Shown: positions 16,583 to 26,296 of the stretch, in pieces
How positions within the stretch are numbered: position 1 is the first letter of the stretch
How the letters are laid out: each line of letters opens with the position of its first letter
Source: Nitrospirota bacterium
GTDB taxonomy: Bacteria > Nitrospirota_A > Leptospirillia > Leptospirillales > Leptospirillaceae
Assembly: GCA_021838585.1 (NCBI GenBank)
Contig: JAKCDE010000014.1
Location: 1 to 31,092, forward strand
Reading direction: 5' to 3'
DNA: 31,092 bases
Notes under the pieces: generated by a model
Told to the model about the DNA's origin: nothing
What the model saw: only the letters and a program-made list of their open reading frames with translations
The model's database searches: none
Position numbers and translations under genes: made by a program

Positions 16583-16944
16583 TCGAGCGCCTCCTTTTTC
16601 CAGGCATACACATATCCGATGATCAGAATCACGAGAAAAATGAGCATTTCGACGAGCCCGAAAAGCCCAAGCCGCCGGAAGTCGACCGCCCACGGATAGA
16701 GAAAAACGACTTCCACATCGAAGATGAGGAAGAGCATGGCGATGACGTAATATCTGATCGAGATTCTTTCCCGGGCATCGTTGATGGGAGGCACCCCGCA
16801 CTCGTAAGGAGCGTCCTTGTCACGATAGGGATTGTTGGGACGAATCAGACGCCCCACCAGAAGTGAGACGGCCCCGAATCCGATCGCGATCAACAGGAAG
16901 ATCAGGATCGGAATATAATGGTCGGGATGGGAAAGAGAAAACAT
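16573..16944 (-). CDS. nuoA: NADH-quinone oxidoreductase subunit A
   Basis: This 123-residue protein has three hydrophobic helices (about residues 9-31, 65-85 and 94-114) and the NuoA signature YECGVPP in the first long loop, followed by [27 protein letters not shown] in the second helix (two pieces: [13 protein letters not shown] and [14 protein letters not shown]). It sits where the membrane and peripheral arms meet, next to NuoJ and NuoH. It is the first gene of the operon. The ATG at 16944 is preceded by GGAGGG at 6 bases. A strong promoter lies about 80 bases upstream, and the leader can form a hairpin that includes the ribosome-binding site. Confidence 0.97.
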   Translation of the reverse strand: MFSLSHPDHYIPILIFLLIAIGFGAVSLLVGRLIRPNNPYRDKDAPYECGVPPINDARERISIRYYVIAMLFLIFDVEVVFLYPWAVDFRRLGLFGLVEMLIFLVILIIGYVYAWKKEALEWE

Positions 16945-16951
16945 GAGTACC

Positions 16952-16973
16952 CTCCGGCTTTGCTTTTTCGGAG
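16952..16973 (-). promoter_or_regulatory. nuoA: Hairpin sequestering the nuoA ribosome-binding site
   Basis: In the minus-strand leader, CTCCG (16969-16973) can pair with CGGAG (16952-16956), the core of the nuoA Shine-Dalgarno sequence, around a 12-base A-rich loop. Only five base pairs are seen, so the structure is weak. If real, it would damp translation initiation of the first nuo gene. Confidence 0.3.
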
Positions 16974-17023
16974 CCCTGAAAATCCTAGAGATTTAATCTT
17001 TATCTGGATCGATTTGTCCTACC

Positions 17024-17052
17024 ATTCTATTTTTGAGTGTCCATTTTGTCAA
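17024..17052 (-). promoter_or_regulatory. Sigma-70 promoter of the nuo operon
   Basis: On the minus strand a perfect -35 TTGACA (17047-17052) is followed after exactly 17 bases by TAGAAT (17024-17029), five of six matches to the -10 consensus. The spacer and flanks are A/T-rich. Transcription would start near 17017, giving a leader of about 70 bases to the nuoA ATG. It is the best promoter in the window and is consistent with strong housekeeping expression of complex I independent of secA. Confidence 0.85.
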
Positions 17053-17329
17053 CTGAAAATTACAGGAAAATCCATCTGAACCGAACAAAACCTTCCCGAT
17101 TCTCCTGACTTTCTACGACCGGGGCTCTCATCAATAGAGAGCTCAAAGGAATCCTCCGGCGCCGCTGGAAGGATTGCTTCCGTCGGCGGGACTCAATCGA
17201 CCCGGTCTGGAGGGGCTCAGAAGTTTAAGATTTCAGGGAGAGACCAGGGAAGGTCGTGGGGGACGGGAGGGACAGAAGAAAGGACGTCTTTCATCGGCCG
17301 AAGCAACGGTTGGGGAAGGGAGGGTCAGC

Positions 17330-17370
17330 GGATCCTCCGCTCACTGAACTTCGGGAGAAGTGGAGGATCC
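17330..17370. repeat. 12-bp inverted repeat (long hairpin)
   Basis: GGATCCTCCGCT (17330-17341) pairs with AGTGGAGGATCC (17359-17370), with one G-T pair, around a 17-base loop containing CTTCGGGAGAAG. Nothing T-rich follows on either strand, so it is not a terminator. Its stem length is the strongest in the secA-nuoA gap. An alternative pairing, CTGAAC in the loop with GTTCAG at 17383-17388, is also possible. Confidence 0.5.
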
Positions 17371-17403
17371 CCCAAAGCCCGGGTTCAGAATGGCCCTGCG
17401 CAC

Positions 17404-17433
17404 TAAGCTCCAAAGGGCTCCAACGGGCTCCGA
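17404..17433. repeat. Three tandem degenerate decamers
   Basis: TAAGCTCCAA, AGGGCTCCAA and CGGGCTCCGA follow one another with a 10-base period, sharing the core GCTCCRA. The array lies between the long inverted repeat and the terminator-like hairpin. With only three imperfect units it could be chance in GC-rich DNA or part of an RNA structure. Confidence 0.35.
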
Positions 17434-17443
17434 CGGCCCGGGG

Positions 17444-17479
17444 GAGCGGTACCCGATGCCCCGCGGGCACCGCTCTTTT
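17444..17479 (+). terminator. Terminator-like hairpin in plus orientation
   Basis: GAGCGGT (17444-17450) pairs with ACCGCTC (17469-17475), with further internal pairing (CCC/GGG or GCCC/GGGC), and is followed by TTTT (17476-17479). The T-run is only on the plus strand, which would fit the end of a plus-strand RNA converging on secA. On the minus strand the same stem lies 34 bases past the secA stop but is preceded by AAAA instead. It could end secA without a T-run, less likely. Confidence 0.4.
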
Positions 17480-17509
17480 CAGAGCCATCACTCCGAAATC
17501 GGACAGCTC

Positions 17510-20212
<2,703 letters not shown>

Positions 20213-20294
20213 GGGACAATCTCCTCTCAAAAAAACATGGATCCAAAACGTGCGAACAGGAAGAATCGACAGGATCCCTCAGGAAGGGACGGGC

Positions 20295-21155
20295 CTATCG
20301 GCCGCCGGTCAGGAGACTCTCATCAAAATACTGGCGCGGATCGACCGGATGCCCGAACTCCCGGAGCTCGTAATGGAGATGGGGCGCGGTCGTCAGCCCC
20401 GTCAGGCCGATCGTTCCGATCTGGGAATTCCTGTCGACGGACTGGCCGAGGACGACATCGATCTGGTCGAGATGGGCGAACAGGGAGGACAGACCCAGGC
20501 CGTGGTAGACGACGACATAGTTGCCGTAATCGGGCGTCCGGTCGGTCAGGATGACCACTCCGCGCGCAGGAGGATGGACAGTGACCCCTTCTTCCTGGGC
20601 GATGTCGAGACCGGGATGAAACTCCTCTCCGTTTCCGATCGGGCCGGCCCTCTTCCCGAAGGTGGAGACAACCCATCCGGCGACCGGGGTTCCGAGAACC
20701 CTGTCGGCCGCGTCATAACTCCAGGGAAGCGGTTCGGGACGGGCCGTGTCCCCGTCCATCGACTCTTTCTTTCCATAGGGGGACGGCTTGTCTTTTTCGG
20801 GGGGGGCCTCCGCGGAGGGAGGATGGACATCCGGGGCGCCCTTGGCCACCATGTTCATGATCTGGACATCGAGATTGTTTACCTCGGAGAGCTGGGCCTC
20901 GATGGAGTCGAGCTCCTTCCGGTAATGCTCGAGGTGTTCCTTCTGGACGCGTGTCTCTTCCTGGATGCTCTGGAGCGCCATGAACTTCTTCGTCTCGTAA
21001 CTGTAGAAAAGGATCAGGAAGAGGACCCCCGTGAAAAGAAGGGAGATCCCCCCCAGAAAAAGGTAGATCGACCATCGGGGGACGGTCCATTGCCGGGACT
21101 TCTCGGTCACGCCAGGGAGAATTGTGATCGTAACCGTTTTCTTGAGACGTGACAC
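20295..21155 (-). CDS. Membrane-anchored M23 (LytM-type) peptidoglycan endopeptidase
   Basis: The 286-residue protein has a cytoplasmic N-terminus (1-28), one transmembrane helix (about 29-52), a coiled coil (about 58-100), a proline-rich linker (110-145) and a C-terminal LytM domain. The zinc ligands and catalytic histidines are intact: H180 and D184 (FHPGLDI), H228 (FAHLD), H259 and H261 (APHLHYEL). It should therefore be an active peptidoglycan hydrolase facing the periplasm, as in MepM/NlpD-type proteins. The frame runs on upstream into cutA, but GTG at 21155, one base after the cutA stop with AAGGAT upstream, gives a sensible start. The basic run SRLKKTVTITILPG is shared with M23 proteins near secA in other bacteria as I recall them. 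Confidence 0.88.
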   Translation of the reverse strand: MSRLKKTVTITILPGVTEKSRQWTVPRWSIYLFLGGISLLFTGVLFLILFYSYETKKFMALQSIQEETRVQKEHLEHYRKELDSIEAQLSEVNNLDVQIMNMVAKGAPDVHPPSAEAPPEKDKPSPYGKKESMDGDTARPEPLPWSYDAADRVLGTPVAGWVVSTFGKRAGPIGNGEEFHPGLDIAQEEGVTVHPPARGVVILTDRTPDYGNYVVVYHGLGLSSLFAHLDQIDVVLGQSVDRNSQIGTIGLTGLTTAPHLHYELREFGHPVDPRQYFDESLLTGGR

Positions 21156-21156
21156 C

Positions 21157-21489
21157 TTAATCCTTTCCCGGACGGCCCGAGCAGGTTTCCCTGACCCAGG
21201 AAAGATAGTCCGCGCTTCCATGATCGACCGAAACAAAAAGGATTTCCGGAACCGAATAAGGATGCTCCCTCCGGATTTCCCGTTCAACCTCCGCACGATT
21301 TTCCGGCACCGTCTTCAGGACAAGGGTCACTTCTTCCGCCGTCCGCACCTCTCCCTCCCAAAAAAAGACCGAGGTGCCCGGAGGGAGGATATGGCCGCAG
21401 GCGATCCGGTGCTCCCGGACGAGCCGGTCCACAAGAGCCCTCGCCCCCGAGGGGTCCGGGTGGGTCACGATGACCAGGTCGATCGTCAC
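21157..21489 (-). CDS. cutA: CutA1-family protein
   Basis: This 110-residue protein belongs to the trimeric CutA1 family (ferredoxin-like fold, related in fold to PII). Its role is still unsettled; divalent-cation tolerance was proposed in E. coli. Conserved features seen are the ACGHI strand (residues 30-34, usually ACVNI), the SVFFWEGEVRTAEEVTLVLKT block and the HPYSVPEILFVSVDHGSADYLSWV C-terminal part (in two pieces: HPYSVPEILFVSV and GSADYLSWV). The asparagine usual after the second family cysteine position is a histidine here. Translation starts with GTG at 21489, overlapping the epimerase stop as GTGA, which implies coupling. It is followed after one base by the M23 peptidase. Confidence 0.9.
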   Translation of the reverse strand: MTIDLVIVTHPDPSGARALVDRLVREHRIACGHILPPGTSVFFWEGEVRTAEEVTLVLKTVPENRAEVEREIRREHPYSVPEILFVSVDHGSADYLSWVRETCSGRPGKD

Positions 21490-22427
21490 TGGATGGCCTT
21501 TCTGAAGAAATCCACCGTTCGGGCGATCCCCTCCTGAAAAGGGACCTCCATCGTCCAGTCCGTCTCGAGGGTCAGACGGTCGTGGCCCAGGGCCCTGACC
21601 TCGGTCTCCGGAAACGGATTGGGCTGGTAGTGGACGGGATAGGTGGTTCCCAGCACTTTTCCCACAGACAGGAAGATGTCCCGGTCGCTCTGGAGGATCC
21701 CGGAGCCGACATGAAAGAGACCCTCCTTCTCCTTGATGATCAGATGGAGGAGGGCCTCCACGGCGTCGTCGATGAAGATGTAGTCCCTCATCCGCCGCCC
21801 GTTCCCGGGAATCGCGGGAGGATTCTGGGAACTTTTCAGGAGAGTCTGCCGGATGGCGAGCCCGACCAGCCCCCCTTCCCCGACGGTGGTCTGCCCGGGA
21901 CCGAAAACCGGAGCCAGACGTGCGATCAAGGTCTTCATGGGAAGAAGGCGGGAAAAGCTGTCGAGGTAGAACTCGCAGAGCGCATGGGAGGCCCCGTAGG
22001 GAGAGAGGGGACGGACCGGCATCAGCGGATCGAGGGGGCCTTCTTCGCCCCCTTCCGGAGGGGTCAGGACCTCTCCGGTCGAGACCAGGAGAACCCGGGG
22101 GACAGTCGTGGTCCGGCAGGCCCCAAGCGCCCCCAGAAAGCTTCCGACAGTCTTGGCCGAATCGGTGGCCGGATCCTCCCAGGAGGCCGCGACATCCTTT
22201 TGGCCGGCGAGATGAACATAGAGATCCGGCCGCACCTTATCAAAGATCCGGGCCAAAAAACGGGGCTGGTCGATGTCCCCCTTCGCGAGTTCGACCTCCT
22301 TGTCGCGAGAGCTCCGGAACCCCGTGGACAAATTGTCGGCCGCCGTCACCTTGTGGCCCATCGCGACAAGCGCCCGGCCCAGGGGGGCTCCGATAAAACC
22401 TGCTCCCCCGCCTATAACGATCTTCAA
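21486..22427 (-). CDS. Extended SDR / NAD-dependent epimerase-dehydratase with altered catalytic lysine
   Basis: The 313-residue protein has a Rossmann fold with the dinucleotide motif GGAGFIG (7-13) and the AADNLSTG segment typical of UDP-sugar epimerases (GalE-like). The SDR triad is altered: Y144 is present (PYGASHALCE), but the expected lysine four residues later is H148. S116-T117 stands in the usual serine region. The C-terminal substrate part has RMRDYIFIDDAVEALLHLI, as in nucleotide-sugar epimerases. It may act on nucleotide sugars or may have lost catalysis. The TTG start at 22427 has AAGGGG upstream and overlaps the tlyA stop as TTGA. An extension to 22454 is open but would run deeper into tlyA. 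Confidence 0.85.
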   Translation of the reverse strand: MKIVIGGGAGFIGAPLGRALVAMGHKVTAADNLSTGFRSSRDKEVELAKGDIDQPRFLARIFDKVRPDLYVHLAGQKDVAASWEDPATDSAKTVGSFLGALGACRTTTVPRVLLVSTGEVLTPPEGGEEGPLDPLMPVRPLSPYGASHALCEFYLDSFSRLLPMKTLIARLAPVFGPGQTTVGEGGLVGLAIRQTLLKSSQNPPAIPGNGRRMRDYIFIDDAVEALLHLIIKEKEGLFHVGSGILQSDRDIFLSVGKVLGTTYPVHYQPNPFPETEVRALGHDRLTLETDWTMEVPFQEGIARTVDFFRKAIQ

Positions 22428-23170
22428 GAGAGCCCCTTCCACCACGCAAGACAAAAATATTCCTGATTCCCCTTCTTCCGTCCCCTGATCCCGGAAGGAC
22501 AGAGTCCTCCGGGAGTGGCCCCTTCACGGGCCAGATCGGCCACGAACCGTCGCAATAGCCCCTTGCGCACCCCCGGATCACGGACGACCCCCCCTTTTTC
22601 CACCTGGTCCGGAGAGGCCTCGAACTGGGGTTTCACAAGCCCCAGAAACCACCCGCCGCCCCGAAGGAGCGTGGCGACCTGGGCCAAGACCTGGCTCAAG
22701 GAAATGAAGGAAAGATCCGCCACGACCCCGTCGACGGGATCGGCGGGCATCCAGGCGCCCGGGAATCGGACATTGGCCGATTCGACCACGACCACACGCG
22801 GATCGGCCCGGAGCCGGGCGTCGATCAGGCCGTGCCCCACGTCGACGGCTCTGACGGAAAGGGCCCCGCGCCGAAGAAGGCAGTCGGTAAACCCTCCCGT
22901 GGCGGCCCCCAGGTCGACGATCCTTTGTCCGGCCGGGGAAAGAGAGAAAAAGTCCAGCGCCCCTTCAAGCTTCAGGGCCCCACGGCCGGCGAAGCGCGCC
23001 TCCTTTTCCACCGGTTCATATTCGACCCTGTCGTACTCCGCCCGAATCGTCGGATCGGTCCGGACGAGGGCATTCACCCGAACCCTTCCTTCCCCGATCA
23101 GCCGGGCCGCCTCCTCCCGGGAGGAGGCCCAGCCCTTGCGAAGGACGATGGCGTCGAGCCGTTCCTTCAA
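22424..23170 (-). CDS. tlyA: TlyA-family rRNA (cytidine-2'-O)-methyltransferase
   Basis: The 248-residue protein joins an N-terminal S4 RNA-binding domain (about 2-62) to an FtsJ/RrmJ-type SAM methyltransferase. The SAM motif is DLGAATGGFTD (86-96). The K-D-K-E catalytic tetrad of 2'-O-ribose methyltransferases is complete: K67, D152 (ADLSFISL), K180 (LVKPQFE), E237 (NQEYF). TlyA methylates 16S and sometimes 23S rRNA cytidines in mycobacteria, where loss gives capreomycin resistance; older annotations call it haemolysin A. The start is TTG at 23170, with GGGGGA and GGAGG upstream, 19 bases after dxs. The 3' end overlaps the epimerase start by 4 bases. Confidence 0.93.
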   Translation of the reverse strand: MKERLDAIVLRKGWASSREEAARLIGEGRVRVNALVRTDPTIRAEYDRVEYEPVEKEARFAGRGALKLEGALDFFSLSPAGQRIVDLGAATGGFTDCLLRRGALSVRAVDVGHGLIDARLRADPRVVVVESANVRFPGAWMPADPVDGVVADLSFISLSQVLAQVATLLRGGGWFLGLVKPQFEASPDQVEKGGVVRDPGVRKGLLRRFVADLAREGATPGGLCPSGIRGRKKGNQEYFCLAWWKGLS

Positions 23171-23189
23171 TCCGTTCCCCCGACCTCCG

Positions 23190-25082
23190 TCAGCAAACGG
23201 GAGACTGAAGGTTTTTTCGCACCAGCTCCACCAGGTGTTCGGGGGTCAACCCCACGGAGTCCCTGAGGATGCCGGGAGCCCCATGCTCCACATAGTGGTC
23301 GGGGATACCCGCAAGACGAACCCGAACCCGCCCGGCTAGATCCTCCGCCGACAGAAATTCAAGAACGGCCGACCCAATCCCTCCGAGGACCGTCCCCTCC
23401 TCGACGGTGACGAAGAGGGAGGTCGTGTGCGCCAGCTGGAGGAGGAGCGCCTTGTCGAGCGGCTTGGCAAAACGCATGTTGACGAGTCCGGCGTCGACTC
23501 CCTCCCGGCGAAGGATTTCCGCCGCCTTCTGGGCGACCGGGACCATCGATCCGTAGGCCAGGAAGACGATGTCCCGCCCCTCCGAGAGAAGTTCGGCCTT
23601 TCCGATCGGAAGAAGCTCGAAGCCCGAGTCCAAAGGAACCCCCAGGGCCTCGCCTCTCGGATACCGGACGGCCACCGGACCGGGATGGTGGAGCGCCGTC
23701 CAGAGCATTTTACGGAGCTCGTTCTCGTCCTTCGGGGCCATGACCGTCATATTGGGGATATGGCGGAGGTAGGCGATGTCGAAGACGCCGTGGTGGGTCG
23801 GACCGTCCTCCCCCACGAGCCCTCCGCGATCCATCGCAAAGACCACCGGGAGATTCTGGAGACAGATGTCGTGGACGATCTGGTCATAGGCCCGCTGCAG
23901 GAAGGTCGAGTAGATGGCGACGACCGGACGGGCCCCCTGGGCCGCCATTCCTCCGGCCAGCGTCACGGCGTGCTGCTCCGCGATGCCCACGTCCACAAAA
24001 CGCTCGGGATAGAGCTTGCCGAAATCGGTGAGCCCCGTTCCTTCCGGCATGGCCGCCGTGATGGCGAACAGCTCGGGAATCTCCCGGGCCATCTCGATCA
24101 TCGCCTGGCCGAAGATCTTTGTATAGGCAGGGTTCCCCCCGGCCTTCTTCTTGAAGGCCCCGGTCTCCGGATCGAAGGGGGGGACTCCGTGAAAGGCGAT
24201 GGGACTCTTTTCGGCGGGAGGATACCCCTTCCCCTTGATAGTGCGGACATGGAGAAGAACCGCCCCCTCCCGATCCTTCAGGGCTCCGATCGTGTCGATC
24301 AAGAGCGGCAGGTCGTGGCCGTCGATCGGCCCGATGTAGGAAAGCCCCATCTCCTCGAACCAGAGCCCCGGAGGCGAAATCATGCCCACGACCTGCCCAT
24401 GGGCGGCCTTGGCAAACCGGGCCACCGAATCGCCGATGACGGGGATGTCCCGCAAGAGCGATCCGGTTTTTCGGCGCATCTGGTCGATGGCGGGGTCGGC
24501 GGAGAGGCGCGCCAGATAGGAGGAAAGGGCCCCCACGTTTTCCGAAATGGACAGATTGTTGTCGTTCAGGATGACCAAAAGTTTTTTCTTTCGGGCCCCG
24601 GCCTGGTTGAGGGCCTCCATCGCCATCCCGGCCGTCAGGGATCCGTCCCCAACGACGGCGATGACATGGTAGGAATCTCCCAGGAGATCCCGCGCCTCCG
24701 CCATTCCGAGGGCGGCCGAGACGGATGTTCCCGCGTGGCCCGCCGAGAAGGCGTCGTGGATGCTCTCCTCCCTCTTCGGGAAGCCGCACAGCCCGTTCCA
24801 CTGGCGGATGGTCGGAAGGGACGAAAGACGCCCCGTCAGCATTTTGTGGGGATAGGCCTGATGACCAACATCCCAGACAATCCGGTCGCGGGACGTATCG
24901 AAGATCCTGTGAAGGGCCAGGGTCAACTCGACCACGCCCATCCCGCCACCGAAATGGCCTCCGATCCCGGACAGGACCCGCACCATCTCGTCCCTGATTT
25001 CCTGGGCCAGGATGGGAAGCTTGTCCTCGGGAAGCGTCTTGACGTCCTCCGGTCCCTTGATGTTTTCGAGCAAAGATCCCAT
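23190..25082 (-). CDS. dxs: 1-deoxy-D-xylulose-5-phosphate synthase
   Basis: The 630-residue enzyme condenses pyruvate and glyceraldehyde 3-phosphate to DXP, the first step of the non-mevalonate isoprenoid pathway, and also feeds thiamine and pyridoxal synthesis. Thiamine-diphosphate features are intact: GGHFGGGMG with H43, WDVGHQAYPHK with H74, GDGSLTAG (145-152) and the metal-binding NDNN (173-176), plus the GIAEQHAV glutamate of the pyrimidine domain. Length is typical. ATG at 25082 overlaps the ispA stop by one base (TGATG), so the two are translationally coupled. The farnesyl diphosphate synthase directly upstream supports a shared isoprenoid role. Confidence 0.97.
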   Translation of the reverse strand: MGSLLENIKGPEDVKTLPEDKLPILAQEIRDEMVRVLSGIGGHFGGGMGVVELTLALHRIFDTSRDRIVWDVGHQAYPHKMLTGRLSSLPTIRQWNGLCGFPKREESIHDAFSAGHAGTSVSAALGMAEARDLLGDSYHVIAVVGDGSLTAGMAMEALNQAGARKKKLLVILNDNNLSISENVGALSSYLARLSADPAIDQMRRKTGSLLRDIPVIGDSVARFAKAAHGQVVGMISPPGLWFEEMGLSYIGPIDGHDLPLLIDTIGALKDREGAVLLHVRTIKGKGYPPAEKSPIAFHGVPPFDPETGAFKKKAGGNPAYTKIFGQAMIEMAREIPELFAITAAMPEGTGLTDFGKLYPERFVDVGIAEQHAVTLAGGMAAQGARPVVAIYSTFLQRAYDQIVHDICLQNLPVVFAMDRGGLVGEDGPTHHGVFDIAYLRHIPNMTVMAPKDENELRKMLWTALHHPGPVAVRYPRGEALGVPLDSGFELLPIGKAELLSEGRDIVFLAYGSMVPVAQKAAEILRREGVDAGLVNMRFAKPLDKALLLQLAHTTSLFVTVEEGTVLGGIGSAVLEFLSAEDLAGRVRVRLAGIPDHYVEHGAPGILRDSVGLTPEHLVELVRKNLQSPVC

Positions 25083-25975
25083 CAGTTCCTTCTTTCTATG
25101 ATATAGGAAGCAATCTCCCGAAGTGGCTCCCCCCTGTCGCCAAGAAGGGCCACCGAATCATGGGCTTCCCTGCATTTTTCCTCTGCCAAACTTCTGGCTT
25201 TCTTGACGCCGACAAGGCCAGGATAGGTATTTTTGTGCTTTCCGGCGTCTTTTCCGGTCGCCTTTCCCATCTCCTCGGCGGTGGATTCCACATCGAGAAG
25301 GTCGTCGGCGATCTGGAAGGCGATGCCGATCGCCTCCCCATAGCGGGTCAGATCCCGCAACTCTTTCTCCCCTGCACCCGCCAGGAGAGCGCCCACCCTG
25401 ACTGAAGCCCGCAAAAGGGCTCCCGTCTTGTGGCTGTGAAGACTCTCGAGCTCGGGGAGGCTCAGGGACTTCCCTTCGGAGACGATATCCATAAATTGTC
25501 CCCCCACCATTCCGCCGATTCCCGAAGCCACGGAGAGTTCGTGGATCACCGGAAGCCTCCGGGAACCGGGGAGGATACTATCATACACAGGATCGGAAAG
25601 CAGGGTAAATGCATGGGTCAGAAGTGCATCCCCGGCGAGGATGGCGGCCGCCTCCCCGTAAACGACATGGTTCGTGGGCCGGCCGCGTCTCAGATCGTCG
25701 TTGTCCATGGCCGGAAGATCGTCGTGGACCAGGGAGTAGGTGTGGATCAGCTCGAGGGGAAGCACCAGCGGAACGAGAGGGTCCGATGGGACTCCAAGCG
25801 CCTCGATGGTCGCCAGGGCGAGGACCGGGCGAATGCGCTTTCCGCCCGCCAGAAGGCTGTATCTTATCCCCTCGGCGAGACGGCCGTAGGCGCGACCCGT
25901 TTCCTCCCGGAAGAGAAGATCCAGGGCCTTGTCCACCCGCTCCTTCTGATGATTCAGATAATTCTTGATGTCCAA
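25082..25975 (-). CDS. ispA: Polyprenyl synthetase, probable (2E,6E)-farnesyl diphosphate synthase
   Basis: The 297-residue all-helical enzyme extends allylic diphosphates with isopentenyl diphosphate. Both aspartate-rich motifs are present: the first as DDLPAMD (D85, D86, D91) and the second as FQIADDLLD. The HTYSLVHDDLPAMDNDDLRRG block and GGKRIRP match the short-chain FPP/GPP synthases of the IspA type, with a tyrosine at the chain-length position, so farnesyl (possibly geranylgeranyl) diphosphate is the likely product. The start is TTG at 25975, with AAAGGA 6 bases upstream. It follows xseB by 45 bases and overlaps dxs, the common xseB-ispA-dxs arrangement. Confidence 0.95.
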   Translation of the reverse strand: MDIKNYLNHQKERVDKALDLLFREETGRAYGRLAEGIRYSLLAGGKRIRPVLALATIEALGVPSDPLVPLVLPLELIHTYSLVHDDLPAMDNDDLRRGRPTNHVVYGEAAAILAGDALLTHAFTLLSDPVYDSILPGSRRLPVIHELSVASGIGGMVGGQFMDIVSEGKSLSLPELESLHSHKTGALLRASVRVGALLAGAGEKELRDLTRYGEAIGIAFQIADDLLDVESTAEEMGKATGKDAGKHKNTYPGLVGVKKARSLAEEKCREAHDSVALLGDRGEPLREIASYIIERRN

Positions 25976-26020
25976 AAGAGGTCCTTTCTCCTGATGTCCT
26001 CGACCCGCTTCTTCCCGCTC

Positions 26021-26296
26021 CTAGTCTGTCCGGAAAGGAATCTCCCGGACGCCTTCTCCGTCACCTTCCCGTCCCGATGAAAGGAGCGTGGTGACCTTGC
26101 GCTCCGCATCTTCCAGCATGGACTGGCACTCCGACGACAGCCGGACCCCTTCCTCGAAGAGGCGAAGGGATTCCTCCAGGGGACGGTCCCCCTGCTCCAT
26201 CATCCGGACGATCTCCTCCAGCCGTTTCATCTTGTCCTCGAAGGAAAGGACGGGATCCTTTCCTGCTTCCGGCTGTTCCTTGCCTGCCTTTCCCAT
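26021..26296 (-). CDS. xseB: Exodeoxyribonuclease VII small subunit
   Basis: This 91-residue protein has the XseB core: SFEDKMKRLEEIVRMMEQGD followed by RPLEESLRLFEEGVRLSSEC, a helical hairpin of which several copies coat each XseA subunit. The N-terminal 17 and C-terminal 20 residues are charged and unconserved. ATG at 26296 overlaps the xseA stop by one base (TGATG). A longer frame to 26347 would lie inside xseA and adds only low-complexity residues, so I reject it. The pairing with xseA and the downstream ispA-dxs genes is the widespread bacterial order. Confidence 0.94.
   Translation of the reverse strand: MGKAGKEQPEAGKDPVLSFEDKMKRLEEIVRMMEQGDRPLEESLRLFEEGVRLSSECQSMLEDAERKVTTLLSSGREGDGEGVREIPFRTD

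Larger units (their letters stand above)
17053..17509. other. Structured gene-less gap between secA and the nuo promoter
   Basis: This 457-base stretch has no convincing protein gene: open frames on both strands are short, without ribosome-binding sites or domain character. It is rich in inverted repeats: GCTCTC/GAGAGC (17124-17129 with 17137-17142), an imperfect GCCG..GGAAG/CTTCC..CGGC stem (about 17160-17187), a 12-bp stem at 17330-17370, decamer repeats at 17404-17433, and a plus-strand terminator-like hairpin at 17444-17479. It may encode a small RNA, but I could not match it to tmRNA, RNase P, SRP or 6S RNA by their conserved motifs. Confidence 0.45.

Noticed and set aside
17053..17509. 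Known housekeeping RNA (tmRNA, RNase P RNA, SRP RNA, 6S RNA)
   Set aside because: I did not find their conserved motifs on either strand by eye; a covariance search would be decisive.
21156..21296. A longer M23 peptidase starting inside cutA
   Set aside because: CutA is complete and well conserved in that stretch; GTG at 21155 directly follows its stop.
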